From positions 1 through 55,591 of the forward strand of contig JAQWSU010000046.1 of the NCBI GenBank assembly GCA_029243025.1: a DNA stretch of 55,591 nucleotides, in the 5' to 3' direction. The notes beneath the pieces were generated by a model that was given only the letters and a program-made list of their open reading frames with translations, was not told the DNA's origin and made no database searches. The DNA comes from Pirellulaceae bacterium (GTDB lineage Bacteria; Planctomycetota; Planctomycetia; Pirellulales; Pirellulaceae). Position 1 is the stretch's first letter. Every line of letters starts with the position of its first letter. Shown in pieces: positions 8,709 to 17,331 of the stretch. The translations under genes and the position numbers were made by a program.

Positions 8709-9023
8709 TTAGCAATTCATTATCCGGCTGTCCATGGATCCAAACCCAGATTGTGAACGCCAGCAACGATTGATCTTCACCCAGCCTGCGGCCACTCCAA
8801 CCTCTTGGCCCGCGGTAGGGGAAATTAAACCCGAGCAAACCTCTAAAATTTTGATCGCAGATTGAAAAACGGCGAGTTCAAAGTCGCCGGCTTCATGGTC
8901 GATTCGAGGCAACAACCGCTCAGAAATTCCGATCAAAGCCGACGGCCATCTCTTTTGCTTTCCCGCAGCAAAATCCGCCCATCCGCCGATTAATTGAGCG
9001 TCAAGAGCAGCCGTGCAGGCCAT
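8709..9023 (-). CDS. Possible small hypothetical protein
   Basis: 104 codons. The first 65 residues (MACTAALDAQLIGGWADFA onward) look protein-like with amphipathic helices; the last third looks less natural. AGGA lies 5-6 nt before the ATG. It would be transcribed with the gene at 8208..8624, 85 bp downstream. A further open frame (9030..9320, minus) ends just before this start, so the region may hold remnants of small genes. Not matched to any family. Confidence 0.35.
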   Translation of the reverse strand: MACTAALDAQLIGGWADFAAGKQKRWPSALIGISERLLPRIDHEAGDFELAVFQSAIKILEVCSGLISPTAGQEVGVAAGWVKINRCWRSQSGFGSMDSRIMNC

Positions 9024-9130
9024 TTTTTCCTATTTCTTCGCGATAGCTTGTCTACCGCATGCATGACTGTCAACTATTTCTGACCTATGAATGTCAACGT
9101 GATCGTCAAAGTCAATCATCTTTTCGCTCT

Positions 9131-9243
9131 TGCCTCTTACCCAAATGCTACTTTCAAAAACATCCGCAGGACCACTCCTCCTCTTACCGATAGCAAGATC
9201 TGCAAACGATATAGTTCCATTTGCAAACAGCTGGTAAGAGGCA
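9131..9243. repeat. Three copies of a 9-bp element upstream of the efflux operon
   Basis: CCTCTTACC occurs at 9133-9141 and 9180-9188, and its complement GGTAAGAGG at 9233-9241. The outer pair extends to an 11-bp perfect inverted repeat (9131-9141 and 9233-9243). All lie 54-166 bases before the start of the efflux operon at 9297, where an operator for a metal-responsive regulator would sit. Function is inferred from position only. Confidence 0.5.
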
Positions 9244-9296
9244 TCGCCGATTTGGTCGCTACTATTTTTCTTGCGATGGCAACTTGGAAATTGGCA

Positions 9297-10883
9297 ATGA
9301 ACAACAAAAAGCGAATTCACGCACGAACTGTGCGAATCCTCGGATTTGTCGCGGAGAGGATCTGGCCCGTGACTCTCCTGAGTCTGGTCGGACTCTCACT
9401 TGCGGGATGCGCATCTCCACGGCAACCAACGAGTTTGGCATGCGGCCCTTCCAAGAGCTCAGTCGTCTCCAGCAGAGCCGAACGGATCCCACCAGAAGTA
9501 ACGCGAGTCGCACACACGGCGGTGGAGGAGTCGAGGGTCGAGGTCGTTCACCCTGAACAACTCCCCTCCCAGATCATGCACAGGCAAACATCGCTTGACG
9601 AGTTGACGCTTGCTGCGGAAGTCTCGAATCCATTTTTGCGTCGCCTCTTCCAGGATTACCAGGCTGCCCGCGCGAAAGCTCAGTACATCGGCAAATTGCC
9701 CGACCCAACCATTGGAACCAATGTATTTGGTCATCCAATCGAGACGGCTGCTGGAGCTCAGAGAGCGAATCTCACCGCAGCTCAGATGCTACCCTGGCTG
9801 CCTCGACTCAATGCGCAAGCGCAGCAGGCTTATTTTGAAGCAGCAGCGATTGGTCAACAGCTTGCATCAGAACGACTCAAAGTTTTCGCTCGTGTACGTA
9901 TCCTTTGGTATCAACTTTACGTCATCGAGAAACACATCGAAATAAACACGGCGAACCAGCGTTTGCTGCAATCGCTCATCGACGTCGCCAACGCGCGCGT
10001 GGCAACGGGCAACACGTCGCAAGGCGATGTTCTGATTGGCACCTTGGAATTCAGCAGGCTTGAAGAATCCCTTGTTGAACTTCGTCAACAACGATCTTCG
10101 ACGACATCAGAGATCAATCGACAGGTAGGCCGATCGGCCGAAATCCAGATTGCGTCACCTGAGCAATTGCACGTTGTCCTACCCGCCTGGCATCACTCCA
10201 TGCTTCGGGATGCCGCCTGGGCCAATCAACCTGAAATCGAGTCGGCCAGAATTCGCACCCAGGCTTCGCGTTGGGGAATAGAAGTCGCCCGACTCCGTCG
10301 CCGTCCCGATGTTTCACTCAACGCTAACTGGTTTGCGATCGATGATAATCGTCCGCTCGTCCCTCTTGTTGATGTCGGACAAGATGCCTGGTCAGTGGGC
10401 GCGACGCTGAGCGTTCCGATTTACCACAAGAAAAACAATGCCATCGAACGAGAAGCTCGTTGGCAGCACGCCGCGTCTCATTCAACCGTAGAAGAAATAA
10501 TGCAACGTTACGATTCTGCAATTCTTGATTTGTGGGAACAAGCACGCGCGGCAGACAAAACAGCGAGACTGTATCAAGATACGATCATCCCTGAGGCAGA
10601 ACGCGCATTGAATGCGGACCAACAATCCTATGCAAACGGCGAAGTTGAATTCGATCGGGTGATCGGCGACTTCCGTAATTTGCTGACTCTCGAATTGGCG
10701 CACTATCGGTCGATCGGCCAACTGGCGACGGCAATCGCCAGAATTAAACAGGCGACAGGCACGGAACTTGCCGAACAGCCCGTTCCCCCCAACGAGACAT
10801 CGCAGCAGTCTGCAACCGCAGAGTTTCCGGAGAGTCGCCCGTCTCACCCCCATCGGCCCCCAGAACCTGCCGAGATCGATTAG
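9297..10883 (+). CDS. Outer-membrane efflux lipoprotein of a heavy-metal RND system (TolC/CusC/CzcC-like)
   Basis: 528 residues. A lipoprotein signal ends LVGLSLAGC (Cys about 38), followed by a linker and two long coiled-coil repeats typical of outer membrane efflux proteins (DELTLAAEVSNPFLRRLFQD; QAARAKAQYIGKLPDPTIG; a second half from VDVGQDAWSVGATLSVPIYH). The C-terminal helix IGQLATAIARIKQATG matches the family's end. Start ATG 9297 is chosen because it gives a clean lipobox; an in-frame extension back to 9087 adds 70 implausible residues. Such proteins form the outer-membrane channel of tripartite metal pumps. It heads an apparent operon with the Cys-rich protein, CusB-like and CusA-like genes. 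Confidence 0.9.
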   Translation: MNNKKRIHARTVRILGFVAERIWPVTLLSLVGLSLAGCASPRQPTSLACGPSKSSVVSSRAERIPPEVTRVAHTAVEESRVEVVHPEQLPSQIMHRQTSLDELTLAAEVSNPFLRRLFQDYQAARAKAQYIGKLPDPTIGTNVFGHPIETAAGAQRANLTAAQMLPWLPRLNAQAQQAYFEAAAIGQQLASERLKVFARVRILWYQLYVIEKHIEINTANQRLLQSLIDVANARVATGNTSQGDVLIGTLEFSRLEESLVELRQQRSSTTSEINRQVGRSAEIQIASPEQLHVVLPAWHHSMLRDAAWANQPEIESARIRTQASRWGIEVARLRRRPDVSLNANWFAIDDNRPLVPLVDVGQDAWSVGATLSVPIYHKKNNAIEREARWQHAASHSTVEEIMQRYDSAILDLWEQARAADKTARLYQDTIIPEAERALNADQQSYANGEVEFDRVIGDFRNLLTLELAHYRSIGQLATAIARIKQATGTELAEQPVPPNETSQQSATAEFPESRPSHPHRPPEPAEID

Positions 10884-10969
10884 GATTTAGCCTTGTCGTC
10901 TGTCTCTTTTGCAGTGATACTTGCTAAGGCTGGACCCGCATATAGTATTTTTGGCGAGCAGATTTTTGC

Positions 10970-11431
10970 ATGTTTATTAAACGCATCCGACCTTTAGCAT
11001 CGGCCTTAGTGGCAACCGCCTTGTTGACCAGCCAAGTCGTTGCTTCGATACCGTCGCGATGTGGATGTTCTGAGAGTGGATGTTCTGAGAGTGGATGTTC
11101 AGCAAGGTCTGAGCAGGAAACCATTCAGCGGATGGCAAAAGGAACAGACTGTTGTTCAGCTGCCGTCGCCGAAACCCATTGCAACTGCGAAAACGGCTGC
11201 GATCCGTGCGACAGATCGCCTCACTGCAGTTGTGGCTTGACTCCGATCAAAGTTCCGACTCAAAAAGATCCGACAAGCTGCCGAATCGAACAGTTCAGCT
11301 CAGCAACGCCTCACGAAAACGGAACAATCACCGACGGGCTAGAGCACAACCACGATTCTTCTGTCCCGGCTGCTCCGTCGCTACGAGAAAGTGTCTCCAT
11401 TCACATTCTCTTTTGTATTTGGCGAATTTGA
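10970..11431 (+). CDS. Cys-rich exported protein in the metal efflux operon
   Basis: 153 residues, no family recognised. A signal peptide (MFIKRIRPLASALVATALLT, then SQVVAS) leads to a mature part with about 14 Cys and several His, clustered as RCGCSESGCSESGCS, DCC, HCNCENGCDPCDRSPHCSCG and HNHDSS. This composition fits binding of thiophilic metals such as Cu, Cd, Zn or Hg in the periplasm. It lies between the outer-membrane component (87 bp upstream) and the adaptor (224 bp downstream), so a chaperone or buffer role for the pump is reasonable but inferred. A 15-bp DNA repeat encodes the first Cys cluster. Confidence 0.7.
   Translation: MFIKRIRPLASALVATALLTSQVVASIPSRCGCSESGCSESGCSARSEQETIQRMAKGTDCCSAAVAETHCNCENGCDPCDRSPHCSCGLTPIKVPTQKDPTSCRIEQFSSATPHENGTITDGLEHNHDSSVPAAPSLRESVSIHILFCIWRI
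11061..11100 (+). repeat. 15-bp in-frame tandem repeat inside the Cys-rich gene
   Basis: GTGGATGTTCTGAGA occurs at 11061-11075 and 11076-11090, with a partial copy at 11091-11100. Being a multiple of three, each unit adds the residues S-G-C-S-E, so copy number would change the number of cysteines without breaking the frame. Confidence 0.9.
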
Positions 11432-11655
11432 GATCAATCGCCCGCTTCTGCGCAATTATGACTTGCGCCCATTTTGCGCAAGTCCTTGATGATGGCTACC
11501 GGCCTTCAGTTTTTCCGCAGATTCACTCGCCGTGATGCACGATGATTCTCAGGCAACTTCCTGAACAAGTCGCACCGCAGACTGACAACATCGATGCTTC
11601 AAGGCTTACTCATTGATGCAATGCATAACGCAGTAGTTTGTCATGAGGTGAAACG

Positions 11656-13719
11656 ATGTCTGAATCCAGCTCGAAGACAGAAACCGCAACACCCCACCCC
11701 ACGGATCATCGCAATGTGAGCTGGTGGATAAAGCTCATCATTCGGCCACTGTTATTCCTGCTCGTAGGCGTAATTCTGATCGCCGCGCTCGGGGTCGCTC
11801 AGAAAGCGGGTTGGATCACATCCGAGGGCGAGCCCCGCGCCTCATCGGGGACGGGTGGTAAGCAAACGTATACCTGTCCGATGCACCCTCAGATTCGGAC
11901 TCCTGAACCTGATCGTTGTCCAATTTGCGGGATGGAACTCGTTCCGGCAACTTCAACAGGCACCGATGACTTGGATGAACTCTCGGTGAGAATCCAACCG
12001 GCACAGAGAAGACTTTCAAATATTCAAGTTAGCGAGGTGCGTAACGAACCGGTCGACGCCACAATCAATTCGATTGGTGCCATCGCTATCGACGAAAGCC
12101 GCATGGCCACAATCTCGTCTTATTTCGATGGACGCATTGAACGCTTATTTGCAGATTATACAGGCGTCAGGGTCCAGAAAGGTGACCATCTAGCGATCAT
12201 CTACAGTCCTGAATTGTTTGCGGCCCAAGTCGAATATATTGAGAGTCGAAGATCTCTTGCTACCGCAACCTCGCTCGAATCTGTACGAAAGGCACAAGAA
12301 ACGTTCGTCACGAATGCGAGACAAAAACTCCAGGAACTTGGCCTGAGAGAAAATCAAATTCAGGAACTGGAGCGAACGGGTAAAGCGAACTCCCGGCAGA
12401 CAATCTATTCCACGATCGGAGGTACCGTCATCGAAAAACTGGCGGTAGAAGGAAAATACATCACGACAGGAGAACCCATCTATCGAATCGCCGATCTATC
12501 GATGGTTTGGTTGAAACTCGAACTCTATCCTGAAGATGTTTCGCGCATCCGATTTGGTCAGCAGGTCAAGGCTCAAATCACGTCGCTACCCGATCAGCTG
12601 CTCACAGGCCGCGTGGCATTCATTGATCCAGTCGTCAACGAAAAAACTCGCACGGTGGGTGTTCGTGTTGAATTCCTCAATCCCAACGGAAACCTTCGGC
12701 CCGGGGACTATGCGGAGGCTTCTATTCGCCTTCCCATTGGCCAGAACGGAGAAATCTACGATGCCAAACTTGCGGGAAAATGGATCAGTCCCATGCATCC
12801 GCAAATCATTCGAGACGCGCCGGGGCCCTGTCCTATCTGCGGAATGGCTCTCGTCCCCACGACGCGTTACGGTTACGCAAGTCAACCGGTGAAACAGCCT
12901 TCGTCGCTGTTCGTACCACGCTCTGCCCTGTTAATGGCTGGCAAAAACAGCGTGGTCTACGTGGAAGTCGAGCCGGGACGATTCGAAATACGACCGGTAA
13001 CTTTGGGGCCACTTCTTCGAGATCGTGCGATTGTGCTCCAAGGCTTAAAGGCAGGGGAAAAGGTAGCGACGGCCGGCAACTTTTTGATCGATTCCCAAAT
13101 GCAACTCGCAGGCAAACCCAGTTTGATCGATCCCACACGGGCAATCGAAAAAGCTGCAACTCGAAACAAGCCATTACAGTTACCGGAGCTTCTCGTCGCG
13201 GCGATCGACGGTGAGGCGGGATCCCAACTCGAATCGCTTTTCGCAAGCTATTTCCGCATTCAGCAACGATTGGCTGCTGACCAGCAACCCCCGCAAAAAG
13301 ATCTCACAGAACTCCACTCGCTCGCTACGAGACTTGCCGCCGATCAAAACCTATCGACAGAAGCAAGGAATCAGCTGAGTGAAATCGCAACAAACAGCGA
13401 ACACCTGGACCATCTTGATCTGAAACAAATAAGACATGATGCCTTCCGCCCCATTAGCCATGCAATCATAAAATTGGCCTCAGTCGCCCGGGGAAGTCAG
13501 GGCCAGCAAGCATTCCAGCAATTGTTTTGCCCAATGGTGGAAGGAGGATCCGGGGATTGGCTTCAGGCCGAAACCACACCGGCCAATCCGTACTGGGGCG
13601 ATAAGATGACCACCTGCGCGATAGTAGTCCGTTCGCTTCCAATACCCCAAGCCAAAGCAAAGCAAAAGTCAGAACAGCGAGATACGGAAACTCATTCCGC
13701 GACCGGAGGTCAGCCGTGA
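11656..13719 (+). CDS. CusB-like RND periplasmic adaptor with two heavy-metal-binding domains
   Basis: 687 residues. There is one N-terminal membrane anchor (about 25-48). A heavy-metal-binding motif TYTCPMHPQI...CPICGMELVP lies at about 71-98. The adaptor core follows: a lipoyl/hairpin region with IYSPELFAAQVEYIES, a barrel with GEPIYRIADLSMVWLKLELY and VSRIRFGQQVKAQI, and GRVAFIDPVVNEKTRTV. A second metal-binding motif (SPMHPQI...CPICGMALVP) is inserted at about 375-402. The C-terminus, from about residue 520, resembles DUF3347 (FCPM, GDWLQ, NPYWGDKMTTC). The adaptor couples the inner-membrane pump to the outer channel and hands over metal. The start has GAGGTGAAACG upstream. Its stop overlaps the next gene's GTG start. 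Confidence 0.93.
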   Translation: MSESSSKTETATPHPTDHRNVSWWIKLIIRPLLFLLVGVILIAALGVAQKAGWITSEGEPRASSGTGGKQTYTCPMHPQIRTPEPDRCPICGMELVPATSTGTDDLDELSVRIQPAQRRLSNIQVSEVRNEPVDATINSIGAIAIDESRMATISSYFDGRIERLFADYTGVRVQKGDHLAIIYSPELFAAQVEYIESRRSLATATSLESVRKAQETFVTNARQKLQELGLRENQIQELERTGKANSRQTIYSTIGGTVIEKLAVEGKYITTGEPIYRIADLSMVWLKLELYPEDVSRIRFGQQVKAQITSLPDQLLTGRVAFIDPVVNEKTRTVGVRVEFLNPNGNLRPGDYAEASIRLPIGQNGEIYDAKLAGKWISPMHPQIIRDAPGPCPICGMALVPTTRYGYASQPVKQPSSLFVPRSALLMAGKNSVVYVEVEPGRFEIRPVTLGPLLRDRAIVLQGLKAGEKVATAGNFLIDSQMQLAGKPSLIDPTRAIEKAATRNKPLQLPELLVAAIDGEAGSQLESLFASYFRIQQRLAADQQPPQKDLTELHSLATRLAADQNLSTEARNQLSEIATNSEHLDHLDLKQIRHDAFRPISHAIIKLASVARGSQGQQAFQQLFCPMVEGGSGDWLQAETTPANPYWGDKMTTCAIVVRSLPIPQAKAKQKSEQRDTETHSATGGQP

Positions 13720-16700
13720 TTCGCCAGGTAATCAGTTTCTGTACTCGCGAACGAGTCATCGTCTTGCTACTCACGGCAGTTGTTATCGCTTACGGTTCCT
13801 ATTGCGCGCTACAAGTACCCATCGACGCAATTCCGAACGTCGGTGAAAACCAAGTCATTGTCTTCACGGCTTGGCCAGGTCGATCTCCCAAAGATATTGA
13901 GGACCAGATCACCTACCCACTTTCAGTCGCGTTACTGGCGGTGCCCGAGGCTGAAAGCGTGCGAGGCAAGAGTCTTTTCGGTTACAGCTTTGTACAAGTC
14001 ACCTTTTCGGACAATACCGACTTTTACTGGGCTCGATCACGTGTCGCGGAACAACTCAATGGCGCCACGGCCGATCTACCAGACGGAGTTGCGCCGACGC
14101 TTGGACCCGATGCGACCGGCATCGGGCAGGTCATGTATTACGTGCTTCAGCCGACGCCGGGAACCAACTTGGCCGAACTCCGAAGTTTGCAGGATTTCGT
14201 CATTAAGTATGAACTGCAATCCGTCCCCGGCGTGAGCGAAGTGGCAAGCGTCGGTGGATACGTCCGCCAATACCAAATCGAAGTCAATCCTGATCGACTG
14301 CGATTTCATGATATCCCCTTGGACAAGCTGATTCGGGCGGTTGAAAATTCCAACATGGACGTCGGTGCAAAGACCGTCGAATCAAGCGGAATGGAATTTA
14401 TCATTCGGGGACGCGGATTTATTGGCGATGACGGAGGCCCCACGCAAGCGATCGAAGATATCGAGAACACAGTGGTCATCACACGTGACGGTGTACCTGT
14501 AAGGATTCGCGACCTGGGCGTTGTCCAGCTGGGACCTGACTTTCGTCGCGGAGCGATGGATTTAAACGGCTCCGAAGCGGTGGGGGGCGTAATTGTGATG
14601 AGATTTGGGGAAAACCCCCGGTCCGTTATCGATCGCGTCCGGTCAAGAATCAAGCAAATCGAACCCAGCCTCCAAGGAATCAAAATTGAAATCATCTACG
14701 ATCGCACCGACCTGATCGATGAAACCATTGCGACGCTTACCACGGCACTTTTCCAAGAGATAATTATCACCGCCGTCGTGATCTTGCTCTTCTTGCTCCA
14801 CTTTCGTGCGAGTCTCGTCGTCGCGTTGACACTTCCGATTGCCGTTCTGCTGGCGTTTATCGGCATGAAACAGTTCGGCATCGACGCAAACATTATGTCC
14901 CTTGCCGGTATCGCCATTGCAATTGGAACCATGGTCGATATGGGCATCATTGTTTCGGAATCGATCTACGGTCACATCGCCGAATGGGAAAAAGAGGGAA
15001 GTCCGGGCGGGAGCGAGCAGCGTTTGCAAGTTATCAATCAAGCAGCCGGCGAGGTCGCACCAGCCGTCATCACAGCCGTGTTGACGACGGTTGTCAGCTT
15101 TTTACCTGTTTTCATGCTCACCGGTCGTGACTTCCGACTATTCGCTCCACTGGCGTGGACGAAGACTTTTTCTTTAATCGCCGCGTTGATCGTCGCCGTC
15201 ACACTCGTGCCTCTGTTCAGTCGAATACTACTCACCTCCAGCGGCCTGAAGATTCCCACGAAGCTTGCCGGCGCGACAATGTTCAGCATCTTGCTGACGA
15301 CTTCGTGTTTCTTCCTCTGGGGCGACATGGCCGCCAATCAGTTCTCGATTGGAAAACCCATTTTGACAGTCATGACTGCTTTTGTTGCTTGGATTGGCGG
15401 AATACTGATGCTGGGTGAGCGTTTGCGTCCCATCGAACAAAACCCGGTCAGTCGGCGGATCCACCAAATTTATGAACCAACGCTTCGGTTCTTCCTGCGA
15501 AAAAAGGGGACCTTCCTTTGCCTACCCCTCCTTCTGCTGCTGCTCGGTACGGGTGCATGGATTGGTTTACCGACCGTACTACGTCCTGCTGAACGTTTCA
15601 CAAAACTGCTGGGAACAGACCTTAACGAAGTTCCCGGATATGTTCGCTTCAAACATATGTTACCCGGGCTGACGACGGACGATTGGATTGCTTTAGACGA
15701 AGGTAACTGGTTCTACATGCCGACGCTATTTCCTGCCGCAAGCTTTTCTCAGGCAATGGAAGTCCTACAAACCCAAGATGCGCTCATCAAAGAGATTCCC
15801 GAAGTCGAAAATGTGCTAGGAAAAATCGGTCGTGTAGAATCAGCCCTCGATCCCGCACCGGCAGCGATGGTCGAAACCTATGTGATGCTTAAACCCAAAG
15901 AGCAATGGCCTGCGGGAGTCACCTCTCGCGACATCTGGGATCGAATCAATGCGGTAGCAACACTTCCTGGTGTGACTCCAGCCTCACCGCTTCAGCCAAT
16001 CGAAGGTCGAGTCGTGATGTTACAAAGTGGCATCAAGGCGTCGATGGCAATTCGAATCTATGGCGACAGTCTCGAAGGTCTGGCGAAAGCATCCTTCTCC
16101 GTTGCAGAGCAATTAAGAAATATTCCTTATGTAAATGCAGCAACAGTCAATCCCGATATCGTGCTGGGAAAACCCTACGTTGAGTTCAAAGTCGACCGGG
16201 AAGCGACGGCTCGCTACGGAATGTCAACGAAGATGGTCAATCAGATCATCGAAACCGCCCTGGGAGGGATGAATCTCACGAAGACATTCGAAGGTCGGGA
16301 ACGCTACCCGATTCGGGTTCGTTATCAACGAAACCTGCGGGAACGAATCGATGAGTTAACACAACTCCCCATCGTGACTCACTCCGGTGAGGTCGTACCG
16401 CTGAAGGTTTTGGCCAAAATGCAAACAAGTTGGGGACCTGGCGTCATCAGCAGCGAGGATGCTCGGTTGGTTGCCCACATTTCGTTCTCACCTTCCGGCG
16501 CAACGGGTGATCTGGAAACCGTAAGGATCGTCGAGAAGGCCTTGCGGAAATCTCAAGAAAATCGATCGTTAGATTTACCCTCCGGATATGCTCTGCAAGC
16601 AGTTGGTTCATTCCAAAATCAAATCGAAGCAAACCAAAGGTTGATGTGGGTTCTACCCCTCGTCATCTTTACTAATCTGTTCATCATCTATCTGCAGTTT

Positions 16701-17228
16701 CGACAGCTATCCACAACGCTCATCGTTTTCGCTGGAATTCCAGTGGCTTTTGCCGGCGGTATGATTTTGCTCGCCGTCAATGACATTCAAATGAACACCG
16801 CGGTCTGGGTGGGTTTCATCGCATTATTTGGCATCGCCGTCGATGATGGCGTCGTGATTGCGACCTATCTCGAACAAGTTTTTTCTCGTCGTCGACTGAG
16901 CAACATTGCTGATCTCCGCAACGCCACGCTCGAAGCGGGCCTGATGAGAATCCGACCATGCTTAATGACCACTTTTACGACAATCATCGCCCTGATTCCT
17001 GTTTTGCTGTCTACCGGTCGCGGTGCCGATGTCGCCAAGGCTATGGCCTGGCCCGTATTTGGAGGCATGGCCGTTGAACTGTTGACGCTCTTCGTGGTTC
17101 CGGTTGTCTACTGTGGGTTCAAGGAATTGAAAATGAATCTCGGCATGCGAGATCGACATTGGAGCACTGCAGGCAATGCGCTGCTATGCGAAGAACGCCC
17201 AACTACAACATCACTCATCAACGACTAG
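13716..17228 (+). CDS. CusA/CzcA-like heavy-metal RND efflux pump
   Basis: 1170 residues, within the size of HME-RND pumps (about 1040-1170). The N-terminus FCTRERVIVLLLTAVVIAYG and the loop VFTAWPGRSPKDIEDQITYPL are diagnostic of CusA/CzcA. TM4 carries the proton-relay acidic residue in GIAIAIGTMVDMGIIVSE, and the second half has FGIAVDDGVVIATYLEQ. About twelve membrane helices and two large periplasmic loops are visible. It exports mono- or divalent metal by proton antiport; which metal cannot be decided by eye. Start GTG 13716 overlaps the adaptor's TGA and is preceded by GGAGGT, so the two are translationally coupled. An extra segment of hydrophobic helices at about 510-580 lengthens it relative to CusA. 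Confidence 0.95.
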   Translation: MIRQVISFCTRERVIVLLLTAVVIAYGSYCALQVPIDAIPNVGENQVIVFTAWPGRSPKDIEDQITYPLSVALLAVPEAESVRGKSLFGYSFVQVTFSDNTDFYWARSRVAEQLNGATADLPDGVAPTLGPDATGIGQVMYYVLQPTPGTNLAELRSLQDFVIKYELQSVPGVSEVASVGGYVRQYQIEVNPDRLRFHDIPLDKLIRAVENSNMDVGAKTVESSGMEFIIRGRGFIGDDGGPTQAIEDIENTVVITRDGVPVRIRDLGVVQLGPDFRRGAMDLNGSEAVGGVIVMRFGENPRSVIDRVRSRIKQIEPSLQGIKIEIIYDRTDLIDETIATLTTALFQEIIITAVVILLFLLHFRASLVVALTLPIAVLLAFIGMKQFGIDANIMSLAGIAIAIGTMVDMGIIVSESIYGHIAEWEKEGSPGGSEQRLQVINQAAGEVAPAVITAVLTTVVSFLPVFMLTGRDFRLFAPLAWTKTFSLIAALIVAVTLVPLFSRILLTSSGLKIPTKLAGATMFSILLTTSCFFLWGDMAANQFSIGKPILTVMTAFVAWIGGILMLGERLRPIEQNPVSRRIHQIYEPTLRFFLRKKGTFLCLPLLLLLLGTGAWIGLPTVLRPAERFTKLLGTDLNEVPGYVRFKHMLPGLTTDDWIALDEGNWFYMPTLFPAASFSQAMEVLQTQDALIKEIPEVENVLGKIGRVESALDPAPAAMVETYVMLKPKEQWPAGVTSRDIWDRINAVATLPGVTPASPLQPIEGRVVMLQSGIKASMAIRIYGDSLEGLAKASFSVAEQLRNIPYVNAATVNPDIVLGKPYVEFKVDREATARYGMSTKMVNQIIETALGGMNLTKTFEGRERYPIRVRYQRNLRERIDELTQLPIVTHSGEVVPLKVLAKMQTSWGPGVISSEDARLVAHISFSPSGATGDLETVRIVEKALRKSQENRSLDLPSGYALQAVGSFQNQIEANQRLMWVLPLVIFTNLFIIYLQFRQLSTTLIVFAGIPVAFAGGMILLAVNDIQMNTAVWVGFIALFGIAVDDGVVIATYLEQVFSRRRLSNIADLRNATLEAGLMRIRPCLMTTFTTIIALIPVLLSTGRGADVAKAMAWPVFGGMAVELLTLFVVPVVYCGFKELKMNLGMRDRHWSTAGNALLCEERPTTTSLIND

Positions 17229-17331
17229 CGATTCGTGGAGCCGTCATTTACGAAAACTCGACTTCGATCGCTTCGAAAGAATAATACAAACCAACCCTTC
17301 GCACAGATGTCAACAGTCGCCCATGACAAAT

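Noticed and set aside
9030-9320. Minus-strand frame of 96 codons opposite the start of the efflux operon
   Set aside because: It overlaps the start of the outer-membrane lipoprotein gene, has no clear binding site and no family; mentioned only as a possible remnant.
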